Source: a bacterium
GTDB lineage: Bacteria; Armatimonadota; Zipacnadia; Zipacnadales; Zipacnadaceae
Length of the DNA stretch: 46,380 bases
Assembly (NCBI GenBank): GCA_030615605.1
Contig: JAUWYY010000018.1
Coordinates: 1 to 46,380, forward strand
Direction: 5' to 3'
In this document: piece by piece, positions 33,663-42,588 of the stretch
Layout: the number at the start of each line of letters is the position of its first letter
Numbering within the stretch: position 1 is the first letter of the stretch
Notes under the pieces: generated by a model
What the model was told of the DNA's origin: nothing
The model's database searches: none
Seen by the model: the letters and a program-made list of their open reading frames with translations, nothing else
Position numbers and translations under genes: made by a program

Positions 33663-34601
33663 ATGAGCAGTGAAGCTGTCATCGAAACGCAGGGCCTCAC
33701 CAAGCGCTACGGCCGCACCTGGGCGCTGCGCGGGCTGGATATAGAGGTGGGGCCGGGCCAAATCTATGGCCTGCTGGGGCCCAACGGCGCCGGCAAGACA
33801 ACCGCTATTCGCGTGCTCACCGGGCTGGTCCGCGCCAACGGCGGCCAGGCCCATCTGTTTGGGCAGCCCGCCGGTTCAGTGCCAGTTCGCAAGCGTCACT
33901 GCGTCGGTGTGATGGTCGAGGAGCCAGCTTTCTACGGATACCTGTCCGGGCGGGATAACCTGGAACTGTTGGCCTCGCTGTCGGGAGCCGTCTCCCGTCA
34001 GCAGATAGACGAGGTCCTGGAGCTGGTGGGGCTGGCTGATCGGGGCAATGACCGGGTGGCGACCTATTCGCACGGAATGCGCCGGCGCTTGTATTTGGCT
34101 CAGGCGTTGGTGCCAGGGCCCGAATTGCTGATCCTGGACGAGCCGGCCTCCGGGCTGGATCCGCGCGGGCAGGTGGAAGTGCGCAACCTGCTGCGGAAGC
34201 TCAACCGCGAGCGGTCAGTTACGGTATTTTTGTCTACCCATCTGCTCCACGAGGTCGAAGAGTTGTGCACTCACGTGGCCGTGCTGCTCAATGGGCAGGT
34301 CGTTGCCGGCGGCCCGGTTGAAGAGCTGCTGGGCAGCCGGCAGGTGCGGCTGGAAGTATTGACCGACAACCCCCAGCGGGCCTTGCAGATCCTGCGCGAC
34401 CATCACAGCGTCGAGGATGTACGCAGCCGACGAAGAGGCGTGGAGCTTCATTGCGCACCGCCGGCCGTTGCTGACGTCAACGAGGTGCTGGTGGGCGAGG
34501 GCCTGCGAGTCTTTGGCTTGATTCCCCATCGTGAAACGCTGGAACAGCTTTATATGCGGCTGACGGAGGAAGATGAAGCTACGCCAGCTGTTAACAATTG
34601 A
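33663..34601 (+). CDS. ABC-2 type transporter ATP-binding protein
   Basis: The 312-aa cytoplasmic ATPase has Walker A GPNGAGKTTAI, a Q-loop replaced by a Val/Glu segment (VGVMVEEPAFYGYL), a degenerate signature YSHGMRRRLYLA, Walker B LLILDEPASGLDP and H-loop LSTHLLHEVE. The C-terminal 90 residues match exporters of the Nod/CcmA/antibiotic type. ATG 33663 is preceded by GGGGAG; upstream in-frame codons lack a ribosome binding site. It overlaps the permease gene by 29 bp, so the two are translated together. Substrate unknown. Confidence 0.93.
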   Translation: MSSEAVIETQGLTKRYGRTWALRGLDIEVGPGQIYGLLGPNGAGKTTAIRVLTGLVRANGGQAHLFGQPAGSVPVRKRHCVGVMVEEPAFYGYLSGRDNLELLASLSGAVSRQQIDEVLELVGLADRGNDRVATYSHGMRRRLYLAQALVPGPELLILDEPASGLDPRGQVEVRNLLRKLNRERSVTVFLSTHLLHEVEELCTHVAVLLNGQVVAGGPVEELLGSRQVRLEVLTDNPQRALQILRDHHSVEDVRSRRRGVELHCAPPAVADVNEVLVGEGLRVFGLIPHRETLEQLYMRLTEEDEATPAVNN

Positions 34602-35421
34602 ACTGCGCAAATTCCGGGCGCAGCGGGGAACTTATGCCAGTTATGCAGTGCTGGCCGCGCTGGTGGGCCTGATAGTATGGGGGACCTGGCGCTACGGCCC
34701 GCCTCACGCGCTGCAGTCGGCGCTCGGCGATCAGTTCGTGGTCGGGGGCAAGGTGGTGACTGGTCCGCTTATTCCTTTGCTGCTGCTGGAGTTTCCCCTC
34801 GCCGTCCATATATTGATTCCTCTGCTGATTGCCGTGGCAGCCGGTGGACTGGTCGCCGGCGAGAAGCAGGCGGGTACGCTGCGCACTATCCTGGTTCGTC
34901 CAGTGCGTCGCGCCGCCGTGCTGGGCGCAAAGCTGACTGCCGCTTGGATTCACGCTGCCGGTCTGGTGGTCTTTGTGGGGGTGTTGAGTCTCGTTTTGGG
35001 ATACGCTGTCTTCGGCCGCGGCGACCTGGTGTTGATGAGCTTCCAGGGACCGTCGTTCGGCATACTGGCCGAACCTCAGGCGCTTAGTCATCTGGCCCTG
35101 GCCTACGGCCTGGCTGTGGTGGCGATGATGGCCGTCGCTTCGCTGGGGGTGCTGCTGTCGGTGCTATGCGACAACCCGCTGACAGCCGCTGGTCTGACCG
35201 TAGCCGTGCTGCTGGTGCTCCAGTCCCTGCGCCTGATACCTTATTTCCAGTGGCTGCAGCCGTACTTGCTGACGGAGCACATCGGGGCCTATCACGAAGC
35301 GCTCAGCGCAACGATAGACTGGTCAAAGCTGGGCACTTCGCTCAGCTATCTGGGAGCATACATCACCGGGCCGAGCCTGATCGCTATGTGTGTATTCTGG
35401 CGGCAGGATGTGCGCTGCTAA
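34573..35421 (+). CDS. ABC-2 type transporter permease
   Basis: The 282-aa protein has about six membrane helices with the ABC-2 pattern: short cytosolic start LLTIELRKFRAQRGTYASY, a long periplasmic first loop, GEKQAGTLRTILVRPVRR (the coupling-helix motif of ABC-2 permeases) and later hydrophobic pairs. GGAGG precedes the ATG inside the ATPase gene. It forms an exporter with the preceding ATPase; the downstream LolA-like and lipoprotein genes may be co-transcribed. Confidence 0.9.
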   Translation: MKLRQLLTIELRKFRAQRGTYASYAVLAALVGLIVWGTWRYGPPHALQSALGDQFVVGGKVVTGPLIPLLLLEFPLAVHILIPLLIAVAAGGLVAGEKQAGTLRTILVRPVRRAAVLGAKLTAAWIHAAGLVVFVGVLSLVLGYAVFGRGDLVLMSFQGPSFGILAEPQALSHLALAYGLAVVAMMAVASLGVLLSVLCDNPLTAAGLTVAVLLVLQSLRLIPYFQWLQPYLLTEHIGAYHEALSATIDWSKLGTSLSYLGAYITGPSLIAMCVFWRQDVRC

Positions 35422-35431
35422 GGAGCAGTTT

Positions 35432-36076
35432 ATGCGCAACACCCTCACAGTGATGGTTGCACTACTTCTGGCTGCCAGCGGGGTAGAAGGCGTCAGCACT
35501 CCGACAGCGGGCCAGATACTCAGTCGCGTACAGCACTCCTATCAGGCGATTGATGACTATGTCGCTAAGGTTCAAGTCGTCACTGATATTCCCAGCTTCG
35601 AGGTACCCCCGCGCAGCTTTACCGTTTATGTAAAGCGGCCCGATAAGGTTAAGATTGAGTCGGATAGCTTGGTTGTTATTCCCAGGGACGTCCTGCTGTT
35701 AGGCAACATAGAAGGGCATCTGGCCGAGGCCGGTCGGGTCATACTCAACGGCGTCACTCGCCGCCAGGGGCGAACAATCTACTGCCTCAAATTCTTTCCC
35801 AACGACCCTGACCGGCGTGACCGGGTACTTCTGTGGGTTGACGCAGAACGCTACACTCTGAGCCGAACCGAGCTGTGGGCTGGCCTAAATCGTCTACTAA
35901 CGGTATACTGGGAGCACACTCACGTGGATGACAGGTACTGGCTGCCGACTCAGGTGAGATGTGAGATTAGCGGCGGGATTCTTGGTGCCGGTCGCCCCGG
36001 TACCGTCACGGTCAGCTTTAGTGGGTACCGAATCAACACGGGGCTGAGCGATGAGTTGTTTGGCGCTCAGGAGTAA
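35432..36076 (+). CDS. LolA-like outer-membrane lipoprotein-sorting protein
   Basis: The 214-aa protein has a signal peptide (MRNTLTVMVALLLAASGVEG) and a LolA/LolB-like beta-fold. The start ILSRVQHSYQAIDDYVAKV and the strand pair SFTVYVKRPDKVKIES are typical of the outer-membrane lipoprotein-sorting families found next to ABC exporters and regulators. Later strands such as DRVLLWVDAERYTLSRTEL alternate as in the family. AAGGAG lies before the ATG. It would work in the periplasm, binding a lipid or lipoprotein. Ten bases separate it from the permease gene. Confidence 0.82.
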   Translation: MRNTLTVMVALLLAASGVEGVSTPTAGQILSRVQHSYQAIDDYVAKVQVVTDIPSFEVPPRSFTVYVKRPDKVKIESDSLVVIPRDVLLLGNIEGHLAEAGRVILNGVTRRQGRTIYCLKFFPNDPDRRDRVLLWVDAERYTLSRTELWAGLNRLLTVYWEHTHVDDRYWLPTQVRCEISGGILGAGRPGTVTVSFSGYRINTGLSDELFGAQE

Positions 36077-36080
36077 CACA

Positions 36081-36926
36081 TTGCGCACTGACAACGGTGT
36101 AGAGAAAAAGATATTGTGGGCCTGTCGCCGGGGAGATGCTGATGCCCTGCGCACGGGGGCTTATCAGTTGGCCGATGAGCTATACACGGCTGCGTTGGCT
36201 GTGCTGGACGATGAGGAGTCCGCCCACTCGGCCGTTGTCGAGACCTGGCAGCGGACACTGACTGCTCTGCAGTGCTGGCGGTTCGCTGGTGACTTACGCG
36301 GCCGGGCGCTGGAGCTACTCCGCCGAGTTCTGTCACAGATGGCTGACCCGCAACATGCACAGCAGATCGCGGAAATCGTCGGGAGGGCCAGGGCTGCCAG
36401 CTCTGAGGTCTGCCCGGCGCCCGACGAATTAGTTGCTGCCTTGACCGGGCTAAGTGACCGCATGGCCCCGGTTATCGCCGAGTCGCGGCAGCGTCGCAAG
36501 CGTAGGCTGCGTCTGGCTCTATCCGGGGGATTGCTCGTGTTGGGTGTGCTGATCGGTTTGAGTGGTGCTTTTTATAATCGTGTTCTAATCGCGCACAACC
36601 CGCAGTTGCAATTTGAGACACTTCAACGACGGATCGTTGCGGCCCAGCTACGGATGGTAATTCAACAGGCCGAGATGGAGTTGGTTGATCCCACTGGCGC
36701 TCAGGCCTCTGTCCGCGAGGGCTACCAGCGCATAGGTTTAGTGTTGGAGGAAATCATTAATGCAGCCAGCTTGCAACAGGCCAGCCGACTACGGTTCGTA
36801 AAGGATCGCATTGCTGCCCAGAAGTTGCTCCAACTCGCGCGGCATGCAGCCTACCAAAGTAGCGGCGAGCAGCGGAAGAAGCTGATGATAGTCGTGCTTG
36901 TCCTGGAGGAGGCGGCCAACCTGTGA
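36081..36926 (+). CDS. Membrane-anchored protein with a sigma-region-2-like N-terminus
   Basis: The protein of 281 aa has an N-terminal segment (residues about 10-70; WACRRGDADALRTGAYQLA, then VLDDEESAHSAVVETWQRTL) that follows the region-2 pattern of ECF sigma factors, RxGDxxAf..ly..a..ll.d.e.A.d.vqetf. No region 4 follows. Instead there is one membrane helix (about 144-164; basic RRKRRLR in front) and an exported helical domain. AGGAG at 36069-36073 points to TTG at 36081; an ATG at 36051 would overlap the LolA-like gene and has no site. It overlaps the next gene by GTGA. It is either a decayed sigma factor turned membrane protein or a coincidental helical similarity; function unknown. Confidence 0.7.
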   Translation: MRTDNGVEKKILWACRRGDADALRTGAYQLADELYTAALAVLDDEESAHSAVVETWQRTLTALQCWRFAGDLRGRALELLRRVLSQMADPQHAQQIAEIVGRARAASSEVCPAPDELVAALTGLSDRMAPVIAESRQRRKRRLRLALSGGLLVLGVLIGLSGAFYNRVLIAHNPQLQFETLQRRIVAAQLRMVIQQAEMELVDPTGAQASVREGYQRIGLVLEEIINAASLQQASRLRFVKDRIAAQKLLQLARHAAYQSSGEQRKKLMIVVLVLEEAANL

Positions 36927-38695
36927 GGTCTGTGCTTTCTTCACAACGGATTTGTGTGATGCTGTCGGTTGCCGCGGTCGTCATGGCGCTGCTATGCGGC
37001 TGTTCAACCAAGCCGCAACGGCTTTACCGCCGTGCCGAAGCCTTTTTTAACCAGGAGCAGTATGAGTTGGCCGCGCGCGAGTATAGCCGCATTGTCCAGG
37101 AGACACCACGGGATCCGCTGGCCGACGATGCCTGGTACAAGTTGGCCTATCTGTATCGGGAGGAGCTGGATAATCATTCGGCGGCCTTGATTGTCTACCG
37201 CGACCTGGTGGACAACTATGAAGACAGCAACTACGCGGATGAGGCTCTGTTCTGGATGGTCTATCTGCAGCGTCGGCATATGCAGGATCCAGCAGCGGCG
37301 ATAGCCACCTGCCGCGAGCTGGACCGGAGATTTCCCGACAAGAAGAACTTGCGAGGGCAGGCATACCTGGAGGCGGCTGGCGCATACAAAGACACCGGTC
37401 AGCTTGAGCAGGCCTACGAGCTTTGTCAGCAGATCATTGGCGACTTTGTGGACCGCCCCAGGATTGGTGCTCAGGCCCTGCTTATGTCGGCTGACATCAC
37501 CGATAAGATTGGCAATGACCCTGAGCAGGCTATGGCTCTCTACCAACAGGTAGTGGAGAAATATCCTGACACCCAGGCGGCAGTTATTGCTCGTCAGTGG
37601 CTAGGGCTGCTCTGGCATGGCAAGATGACTGAAGCCGAAAAGGCCCGCCTGGAGCAGCAGCGCCAGCAGGCCCGTGTACTGGATAATGTTCCCCTTATCG
37701 AGCAGTATGCTGATCAGCCGGCCATGGAATTGCTCTCAGCAATACATTCCCTGCTCCGCCAGGCTGGTGTGCAGATCTCAATGGACGAGGTTGTGCTCAT
37801 CTCCGGATTGCCCTTTACATTCACCTTTGCTGTAGACAGGCCGGAGTTGGCGCAAGCCTTCTACCGCAGCCCGGCGACGGCTATTGCTGAAGAGATGGGG
37901 TTTGGCTACAACCTGTGGACCTCCGCCACACCAGCAGGCCTGCTCGATAGTGCTACTAGCTGCTTGCTGCAGGACCGCCCGCTCTTGATTGCCTACGGTG
38001 AGGGCACCGCCCGCTGGTGCCTGATTACTGGCTACCGCCCAGCCGAGAAGGAGTTGTACTTACTGCAGCCCGGTGCCGCTGGTGCAGCCAAGCTGGATTC
38101 ACAGGCATTTCTGGAGGTATGGCAGAGCAGCAAGGTGCCTGCGCTCTGGCCCCAGGGGGCGCTGTCTGGCTTCCGATTTGCCCTCACTGTTCGCCGCCGG
38201 CCCGCCGATATGGCAGCAACCATCAAGTCGGTGCTTCTCCAGTCCAGCCTTGCCTGGCAGCAACGGGAGCTGATGAGGCAGCCAGCAGGCTCTGCCGCTT
38301 GTGATGAACTGGTGAAACTGTTGCGCGAGGCACTCGACGCGCAAAACGCTGTGAGCCGTGAGAAGTTGAAGTCATGGGCCAGCGCAGCGATCCCGCTCAT
38401 TATTTCCTCCCGACAGGCTGCTGCCCGGTTCTTCGCCCAGCCTCCCAAGGGTCTTCTCGACGAAGAAGATGCACCCTACCAGGAGGTCACCCAGCGCTAT
38501 GATGCAATCGTCGCCGCCTGGCAGGAACTGTTGCAGGAAATCGAGCAGGCGCCAGCCGGGACTGAGCTATCTCCGGCTGCACCGGAGCGGCCAGCTTCTG
38601 CCCGGCACTGGCAGCAGGCCCTGCAACAGGCTCAGGAACTGGCCCGTGTGGAAGCTGAAACGCTGCGCTGGTTGGCTTCCTCCCTGGCCGAGTAA
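36923..38695 (+). CDS. TPR lipoprotein with a peptidase-C39/BtrH-like domain
   Basis: The 590-aa protein starts at GTG 36923 (AGGAGG upstream) and carries a lipoprotein signal ending LLCGC (lipid-modified C27). Residues about 30-235 are TPR repeats of the outer-membrane BamD/YbgF kind (AEAFFNQEQYELAAREYSRI, then VYRDLVDNYEDSNYADEAL). Residues about 255-400 resemble a BtrH_N/peptidase-C39-like fold (AIHSLLRQAG, EEMGFGYNLWTS, LLIAYGEGTARWCLITGY). The papain-like Cys near the start of that fold is not seen, so peptidase activity is doubtful. The C-terminal 150 residues are helical and Gln/Glu-rich. It follows the sigma2-like membrane protein without a gap. Confidence 0.75.
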   Translation: MRSVLSSQRICVMLSVAAVVMALLCGCSTKPQRLYRRAEAFFNQEQYELAAREYSRIVQETPRDPLADDAWYKLAYLYREELDNHSAALIVYRDLVDNYEDSNYADEALFWMVYLQRRHMQDPAAAIATCRELDRRFPDKKNLRGQAYLEAAGAYKDTGQLEQAYELCQQIIGDFVDRPRIGAQALLMSADITDKIGNDPEQAMALYQQVVEKYPDTQAAVIARQWLGLLWHGKMTEAEKARLEQQRQQARVLDNVPLIEQYADQPAMELLSAIHSLLRQAGVQISMDEVVLISGLPFTFTFAVDRPELAQAFYRSPATAIAEEMGFGYNLWTSATPAGLLDSATSCLLQDRPLLIAYGEGTARWCLITGYRPAEKELYLLQPGAAGAAKLDSQAFLEVWQSSKVPALWPQGALSGFRFALTVRRRPADMAATIKSVLLQSSLAWQQRELMRQPAGSAACDELVKLLREALDAQNAVSREKLKSWASAAIPLIISSRQAAARFFAQPPKGLLDEEDAPYQEVTQRYDAIVAAWQELLQEIEQAPAGTELSPAAPERPASARHWQQALQQAQELARVEAETLRWLASSLAE

Positions 38696-38706
38696 AGTGG
38701 GGAGCT

Positions 38707-39516
38707 ATGCTGTTACCGCGCGAGGTTAGGAAAAAACTGGCAGCACTGCACAGTAGTGATGAGGACGGAAGCTGCGTTGAGCGCTCTGCCGAGCAGGTCC
38801 CGGCCGAGACGGTAGTGCGGGGAAGCCAGCAGATGCCGCCAGGTCGAGAGGTAGATCACAGCCTGGGCCACTATCTGAGCATCCGGTTGACTCCGGTGCA
38901 GATCGGTGACTGGGCCGAGCAGATCGCCGTGCCCGCCTGGAAGACGCTGCTGGGCTGTGAGGGGCTTCCGGCAGACGAGTGCCATCAATTGGCTTTCCTG
39001 GACATAGAGACGACCGGTTTGGGTGCCACCCCTCTTTTTCTGGTCGGCATCCTGCATATCGGAAACCACGGTCCTCATATTCATCAATTGCTGGCTCGTC
39101 ATTACGCCGAAGAGCCCGCCGTGTTAGCCGCCACCAGACAGATGCTTGACGAGGTTCGGGTGCTGGTTAGCTTCAATGGCCGCAGCTTTGATGTGCCCTA
39201 CCTGCGGGATCGCACCCGCTACCATCGTATGGAATGGAGCTTGGAGCTTGAGCGTCACGTAGATATGCTGCACGTCGCCCGGCGCCAGCGCGACCTGCCC
39301 GTCCCTAACCATCGTCTGGTCACCCTGGAAAGCCGGCTGTGCCGGCGCCGCCGCGAAGATGACATACCCGGCAGTCTGATTCCGGCTGCCTATCATCGCT
39401 TTGTGGACACTGGAGAAAGTGAGGAGCTGGCAGCAATCATCCATCATAATCAGGTGGATCTGCTCACTACCATGGAGTTGGCTGCCCGCTGGCCCGAGGA
39501 TTTTTCCTCCTCTTGA
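38707..39516 (+). CDS. YprB-like RNase H-fold exonuclease (DEDD superfamily)
   Basis: The 269-aa protein has a variable N-terminus of about 90 residues and then the RNase H-like core. FLDIETTGLGATPLFLVG supplies the first Asp and Glu; LVSFNGRSFDVPYLRDRTRYH supplies the second Asp in the family form; the last comes in AIIHHNQVDLLTTMELA. This is the ribonuclease_H_2/YprB pattern found next to helicases or alone. Metal-dependent 3'-5' exonuclease activity is expected from the intact acidic residues. The substrate is unknown. It starts 11 bp after the lipoprotein gene (GGGGAG nearby). Confidence 0.88.
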   Translation: MLLPREVRKKLAALHSSDEDGSCVERSAEQVPAETVVRGSQQMPPGREVDHSLGHYLSIRLTPVQIGDWAEQIAVPAWKTLLGCEGLPADECHQLAFLDIETTGLGATPLFLVGILHIGNHGPHIHQLLARHYAEEPAVLAATRQMLDEVRVLVSFNGRSFDVPYLRDRTRYHRMEWSLELERHVDMLHVARRQRDLPVPNHRLVTLESRLCRRRREDDIPGSLIPAAYHRFVDTGESEELAAIIHHNQVDLLTTMELAARWPEDFSSS

Positions 39517-39607
39517 CGTACGGCCAGGCTGGTGCTATTCTCAGGGTGGCTGACTTGCTGCATGGCCCCGCTTAAGCTACTTTGCCCGATTTGAGGAAGG
39601 TACTGAG

Positions 39608-40942
39608 GTGCGAAGCCGATCTCTTTTCACATTGATGTTGCTGGCATATCTCTGCGCTAGTGTCGCTGCCGCGCCGATTTTAAATCCAGATAAGATCTCC
39701 GCCATCACGCTGGACAACGGCCTGCGGGTAATCGTCAAATCCGAGCGGCAATGGCCGGTTGTTGCCGTTGGCCTGATCGTCAGGGCCGGATCCGGCTACG
39801 AAAGCGCAGACAACAGTGGCGTAGCCCATATGGTTGAGCATCTGCTCTTCGAGGAACGCGAAAGTCAGGAGGGGCTGGGGCCGTGGGTTGAAAATATGGG
39901 CGGCTACATCAACGGTATGGCCACCCGTGACTTCACTGAGGTTACGGTGGCAGCTTCCTACCAATATATGGACGAGATTATTCCCAAGTTGGCCCAGAGC
40001 GTCTTTGCCGCAGAGTTTACCGCAGAAGCAGTGGCCCACCAACGAAACATTATCTACCGGGAGCTGGCTGACCGCCTCACGACCAACTCGGCGCTGGCCG
40101 AGTTTTTCACCTGGCAGTTAGCCTTCACCGAGCATCCTTACCGCCGACCGGTTCCGGGAGAGCCTGATCATATCAACAGCCTGGGACTGGAGGCCGCCCG
40201 GGACTTTTACAACAGCTTCTATCATCCCAACAACGCTGCACTGGTTGCGGTAGGTGATGTGGCGGCGGACGACTTCTTTGAGTTGGCAAAGCAGGCCTTC
40301 GGCGACTATCCGTCAGGTCAGTTGCCCGATCCGCCAGCTCCAGAGCCACCCCAGACCGAGGTGCACACACGGATCGAATACCTGGGAGAGTCTTCAACTT
40401 TGTTGGAGTTTGCCTGGCATGCCCCCGGCATTGCTGACAAGCGCGAAGTATGTGCTATGGACCTGATCTACGTAATGCTGAGCAATGAGCTTGAGTCTAT
40501 GACTCGACAGGCCGACCAAGACAATCTGCTGCAGGCCGCGGTGGTCAACTATCTTACCCAGCGCTGGCCGGGCTTGTTCACCATCAGTGCAATGACCCCT
40601 CCCGCCCACGAGTTGGACCTGCGCAGTGCCATTCTGGACAAGATCAGCTACCTGCGTACCAATCTGGTAAGCGAGGAAGTAGTCGCCGAGGCCAAGCAAA
40701 CGATATACGCCGATTATGCCTTCAGCAATGAGGCGTACACCGACCAGGTTGACTCGCTGGCCTTCTATGAGGCTATTGACACCTACGAGTTCGCGGTGAA
40801 CTATATTGATCTAATCAACCAAATCACGCCGCAGCAGATACAGCAGACGGCGAGGAAGTATCTGGGCGCAGACAACTACAGCCTGGTTGTCATCCGGCCG
40901 GAGCGTGCCGGTGAGGGGACTGAGGGGGCCTGGCTGCGATGA
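39608..40942 (+). CDS. M16 family zinc metallopeptidase, active subunit
   Basis: The 444-aa protein starts at GTG 39608 with a signal peptide (LFTLMLLAYLCASVAAA). Residues 74-78 are HMVEH, the inverted zinc motif HxxEH of M16, and the third ligand Glu is in IIYRELADRL about 75 residues later. The two homologous halves of an M16B protein are visible (second half begins TEVHTRIEYLGESSTLLEF). It degrades peptides in the periplasm, usually as a dimer with the inactive paralogue encoded next, whose ATG overlaps its stop. Confidence 0.93.
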   Translation: MRSRSLFTLMLLAYLCASVAAAPILNPDKISAITLDNGLRVIVKSERQWPVVAVGLIVRAGSGYESADNSGVAHMVEHLLFEERESQEGLGPWVENMGGYINGMATRDFTEVTVAASYQYMDEIIPKLAQSVFAAEFTAEAVAHQRNIIYRELADRLTTNSALAEFFTWQLAFTEHPYRRPVPGEPDHINSLGLEAARDFYNSFYHPNNAALVAVGDVAADDFFELAKQAFGDYPSGQLPDPPAPEPPQTEVHTRIEYLGESSTLLEFAWHAPGIADKREVCAMDLIYVMLSNELESMTRQADQDNLLQAAVVNYLTQRWPGLFTISAMTPPAHELDLRSAILDKISYLRTNLVSEEVVAEAKQTIYADYAFSNEAYTDQVDSLAFYEAIDTYEFAVNYIDLINQITPQQIQQTARKYLGADNYSLVVIRPERAGEGTEGAWLR

Positions 40943-42288
40943 GGCGCACCGGTCAGGCCTGCCTGTTTCTGGGCGTGGCCTTGTGCATAGTGCTGAGTGC
41001 TGCCTGCCATGGAGCAGAAGTCCATAGCACCGTTCTTGATAACGGGCTGTCGGTGGTGACCTGCACCCATTCGGCTTCCGATGTCGCTTCTGTCTTTGTC
41101 GGCTTCCAGGTGGGGGCCGGAATTGAGCAGCCGGTGGGGATTCGCGCGCTGCTCCACGAACACAATCGCGCCCGCGTCGAGCAGTTACTGGCTGACGATG
41201 ACAGCTTTGCCGGGCTGGCCTCGCATATCCGCGGTGCGGGCAGGGTGCAGTGGCGGGTGGAGTGGGACTACCTGCAGATGCACGCGGTTTGCACCTCAGC
41301 GCATCTGGAGGAGCTGCTTACACTGGTCCGCGCTGGTCTGTTTGCTTCAGATGTCCAGCCGGATCTGCTGGAACAGGGCCGCCAGCGGCTCAAACAAGAG
41401 TACGACAATCTGCTGAACCGACCAGCCGAGCAGGCTTATTACCTATTTCGGGAGGCTATGCTCAATGAAGCGGCGGGCGCTCAGCCTGTCTTTGGCAAGC
41501 CCGAGCGGCTAGCTGAGATTACCCCGCAGCAAGCCAGCGACTTCGCCGACAAATACCTGCGAGCGGCTAATGCCACTGTCGTGGTGGTCTCGCCGCTGTC
41601 CAGCGAGCAAGCTCTGCGCCTGGTCGAAAACGCACTGGGCACAGTGAAGCGCGGCATATCCGCCTCCAGTGAGGACCGCATCCGCTATCCAGACTCCCGG
41701 GTCCGTGTCGGGGGCAGCCCGCAGGCTCGGCTGGCGACTGTGGTTGTCGGGGTGGGCTTACCTGCTCCGGGACAGCCGGGCTTCCGCGTCGGCCAGTTGC
41801 TCTATTACATTCTCGGTGGGCCCCAGGGTCGGCTCGCTCGCGACCGCGGCTTGTTCCGTGCCTTGGCCTTGAACTTACCATTTCGCCTGCTGGCGCAGCG
41901 CACTCCCCTAACTGTGCTGCCCGTGGCGATGAGCAACTCTCCGCATCTGGCCCTCTACGCGGAGTGCGCCCCCGATGCTGTCCATAACGTAGACGAACAA
42001 CTGCTCCGCCATATCAACTCGCTGGGTGCAGGCGCCATTCGTCCCGAGGAGTTACAACAGGCCAAACAGAAACTAATCAACACCCGCGCTCGCACTATGC
42101 TTAGCGCTGCCCGCCTGGCAGTGCACCTGGGCCGAATGCAGATGCTTGGCCTTCCACCGGCCAGCTTCGCTGACGGAACGGCTCAAATAGAGCAACTGAC
42201 TGTCGAAGATATCACAGCCCTGGCCCAGACGCATTTTCAGAACCATTACGTTGGCGTGCAGATGCCCAGCTCCATTGGACAGAACTAG
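40939..42288 (+). CDS. M16 family protein lacking the zinc motif (inactive partner)
   Basis: The 449-aa protein starts with a signal peptide (CLFLGVALCIVLSAACHG) and an M16 N-terminal domain (VLDNGLSVVTCTHSASDVAS, matching TLDNGLRVIVKSERQWP of the preceding protein). At the place of HxxEH it reads LLHEHNRARVEQ, without the zinc triad. M16B enzymes often consist of one catalytic and one substrate-binding subunit, so the pair is expected to form a heterodimer. It overlaps the active subunit gene by ATGA, which gives coupled translation. Confidence 0.9.
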   Translation: MRRTGQACLFLGVALCIVLSAACHGAEVHSTVLDNGLSVVTCTHSASDVASVFVGFQVGAGIEQPVGIRALLHEHNRARVEQLLADDDSFAGLASHIRGAGRVQWRVEWDYLQMHAVCTSAHLEELLTLVRAGLFASDVQPDLLEQGRQRLKQEYDNLLNRPAEQAYYLFREAMLNEAAGAQPVFGKPERLAEITPQQASDFADKYLRAANATVVVVSPLSSEQALRLVENALGTVKRGISASSEDRIRYPDSRVRVGGSPQARLATVVVGVGLPAPGQPGFRVGQLLYYILGGPQGRLARDRGLFRALALNLPFRLLAQRTPLTVLPVAMSNSPHLALYAECAPDAVHNVDEQLLRHINSLGAGAIRPEELQQAKQKLINTRARTMLSAARLAVHLGRMQMLGLPPASFADGTAQIEQLTVEDITALAQTHFQNHYVGVQMPSSIGQN

Positions 42289-42588
42289 TCGGGTGGCGGC
42301 CTCCGCCCCCGCGACTTGCAGGCTGATTGATGCACAGAGACTTGAGACATTTAGCCTGTATTATTCACGAAGATACCAAGGATAGGCTTTCGCAAGCCAT
42401 GCAGTAGCCGTCAAAAGGGATTGATAGCAATTCCCGGTCTATTATCAAGACTAACAAAGTGTAACTATCAACTGGGTTACTCTACTCTTAAAGTTTTTGC
42501 CGGAAAGGTGCGGAAAACCGGCTTTTCCCAAAAAGCGGGTTTTCCGCAAAATCCGTTTATGAATAATCCGGGTTAGGAGTGAATGCTG
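42289..42588. other. Intergenic stretch with a palindromic repeat
   Basis: About 300 bp between the M16 pair and the cupin gene. It holds the palindromic repeat at 42492-42555, a small GCTTTCGCAAGC hairpin near 42387, and a weak promoter-like pair TTGATA (42421) and TATCAA (42443) with a 16-base spacer. No gene was found. Confidence 0.5.
42492..42555 (+). repeat. 64-bp palindromic repeat, copy 1 (outer inverted pair)
   Basis: The element begins AGTTTTTGCCGGA and contains a 38-nt hairpin at 42510-42547: a 17-18-bp stem with one mismatch, left arm starting GCGGAAAACC, right arm ending GGTTTTCCGC. An inverted copy about 80% identical lies at 46231-46294. It looks like a REP- or MITE-like element of this genome; no transposase is nearby. 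Confidence 0.75.
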
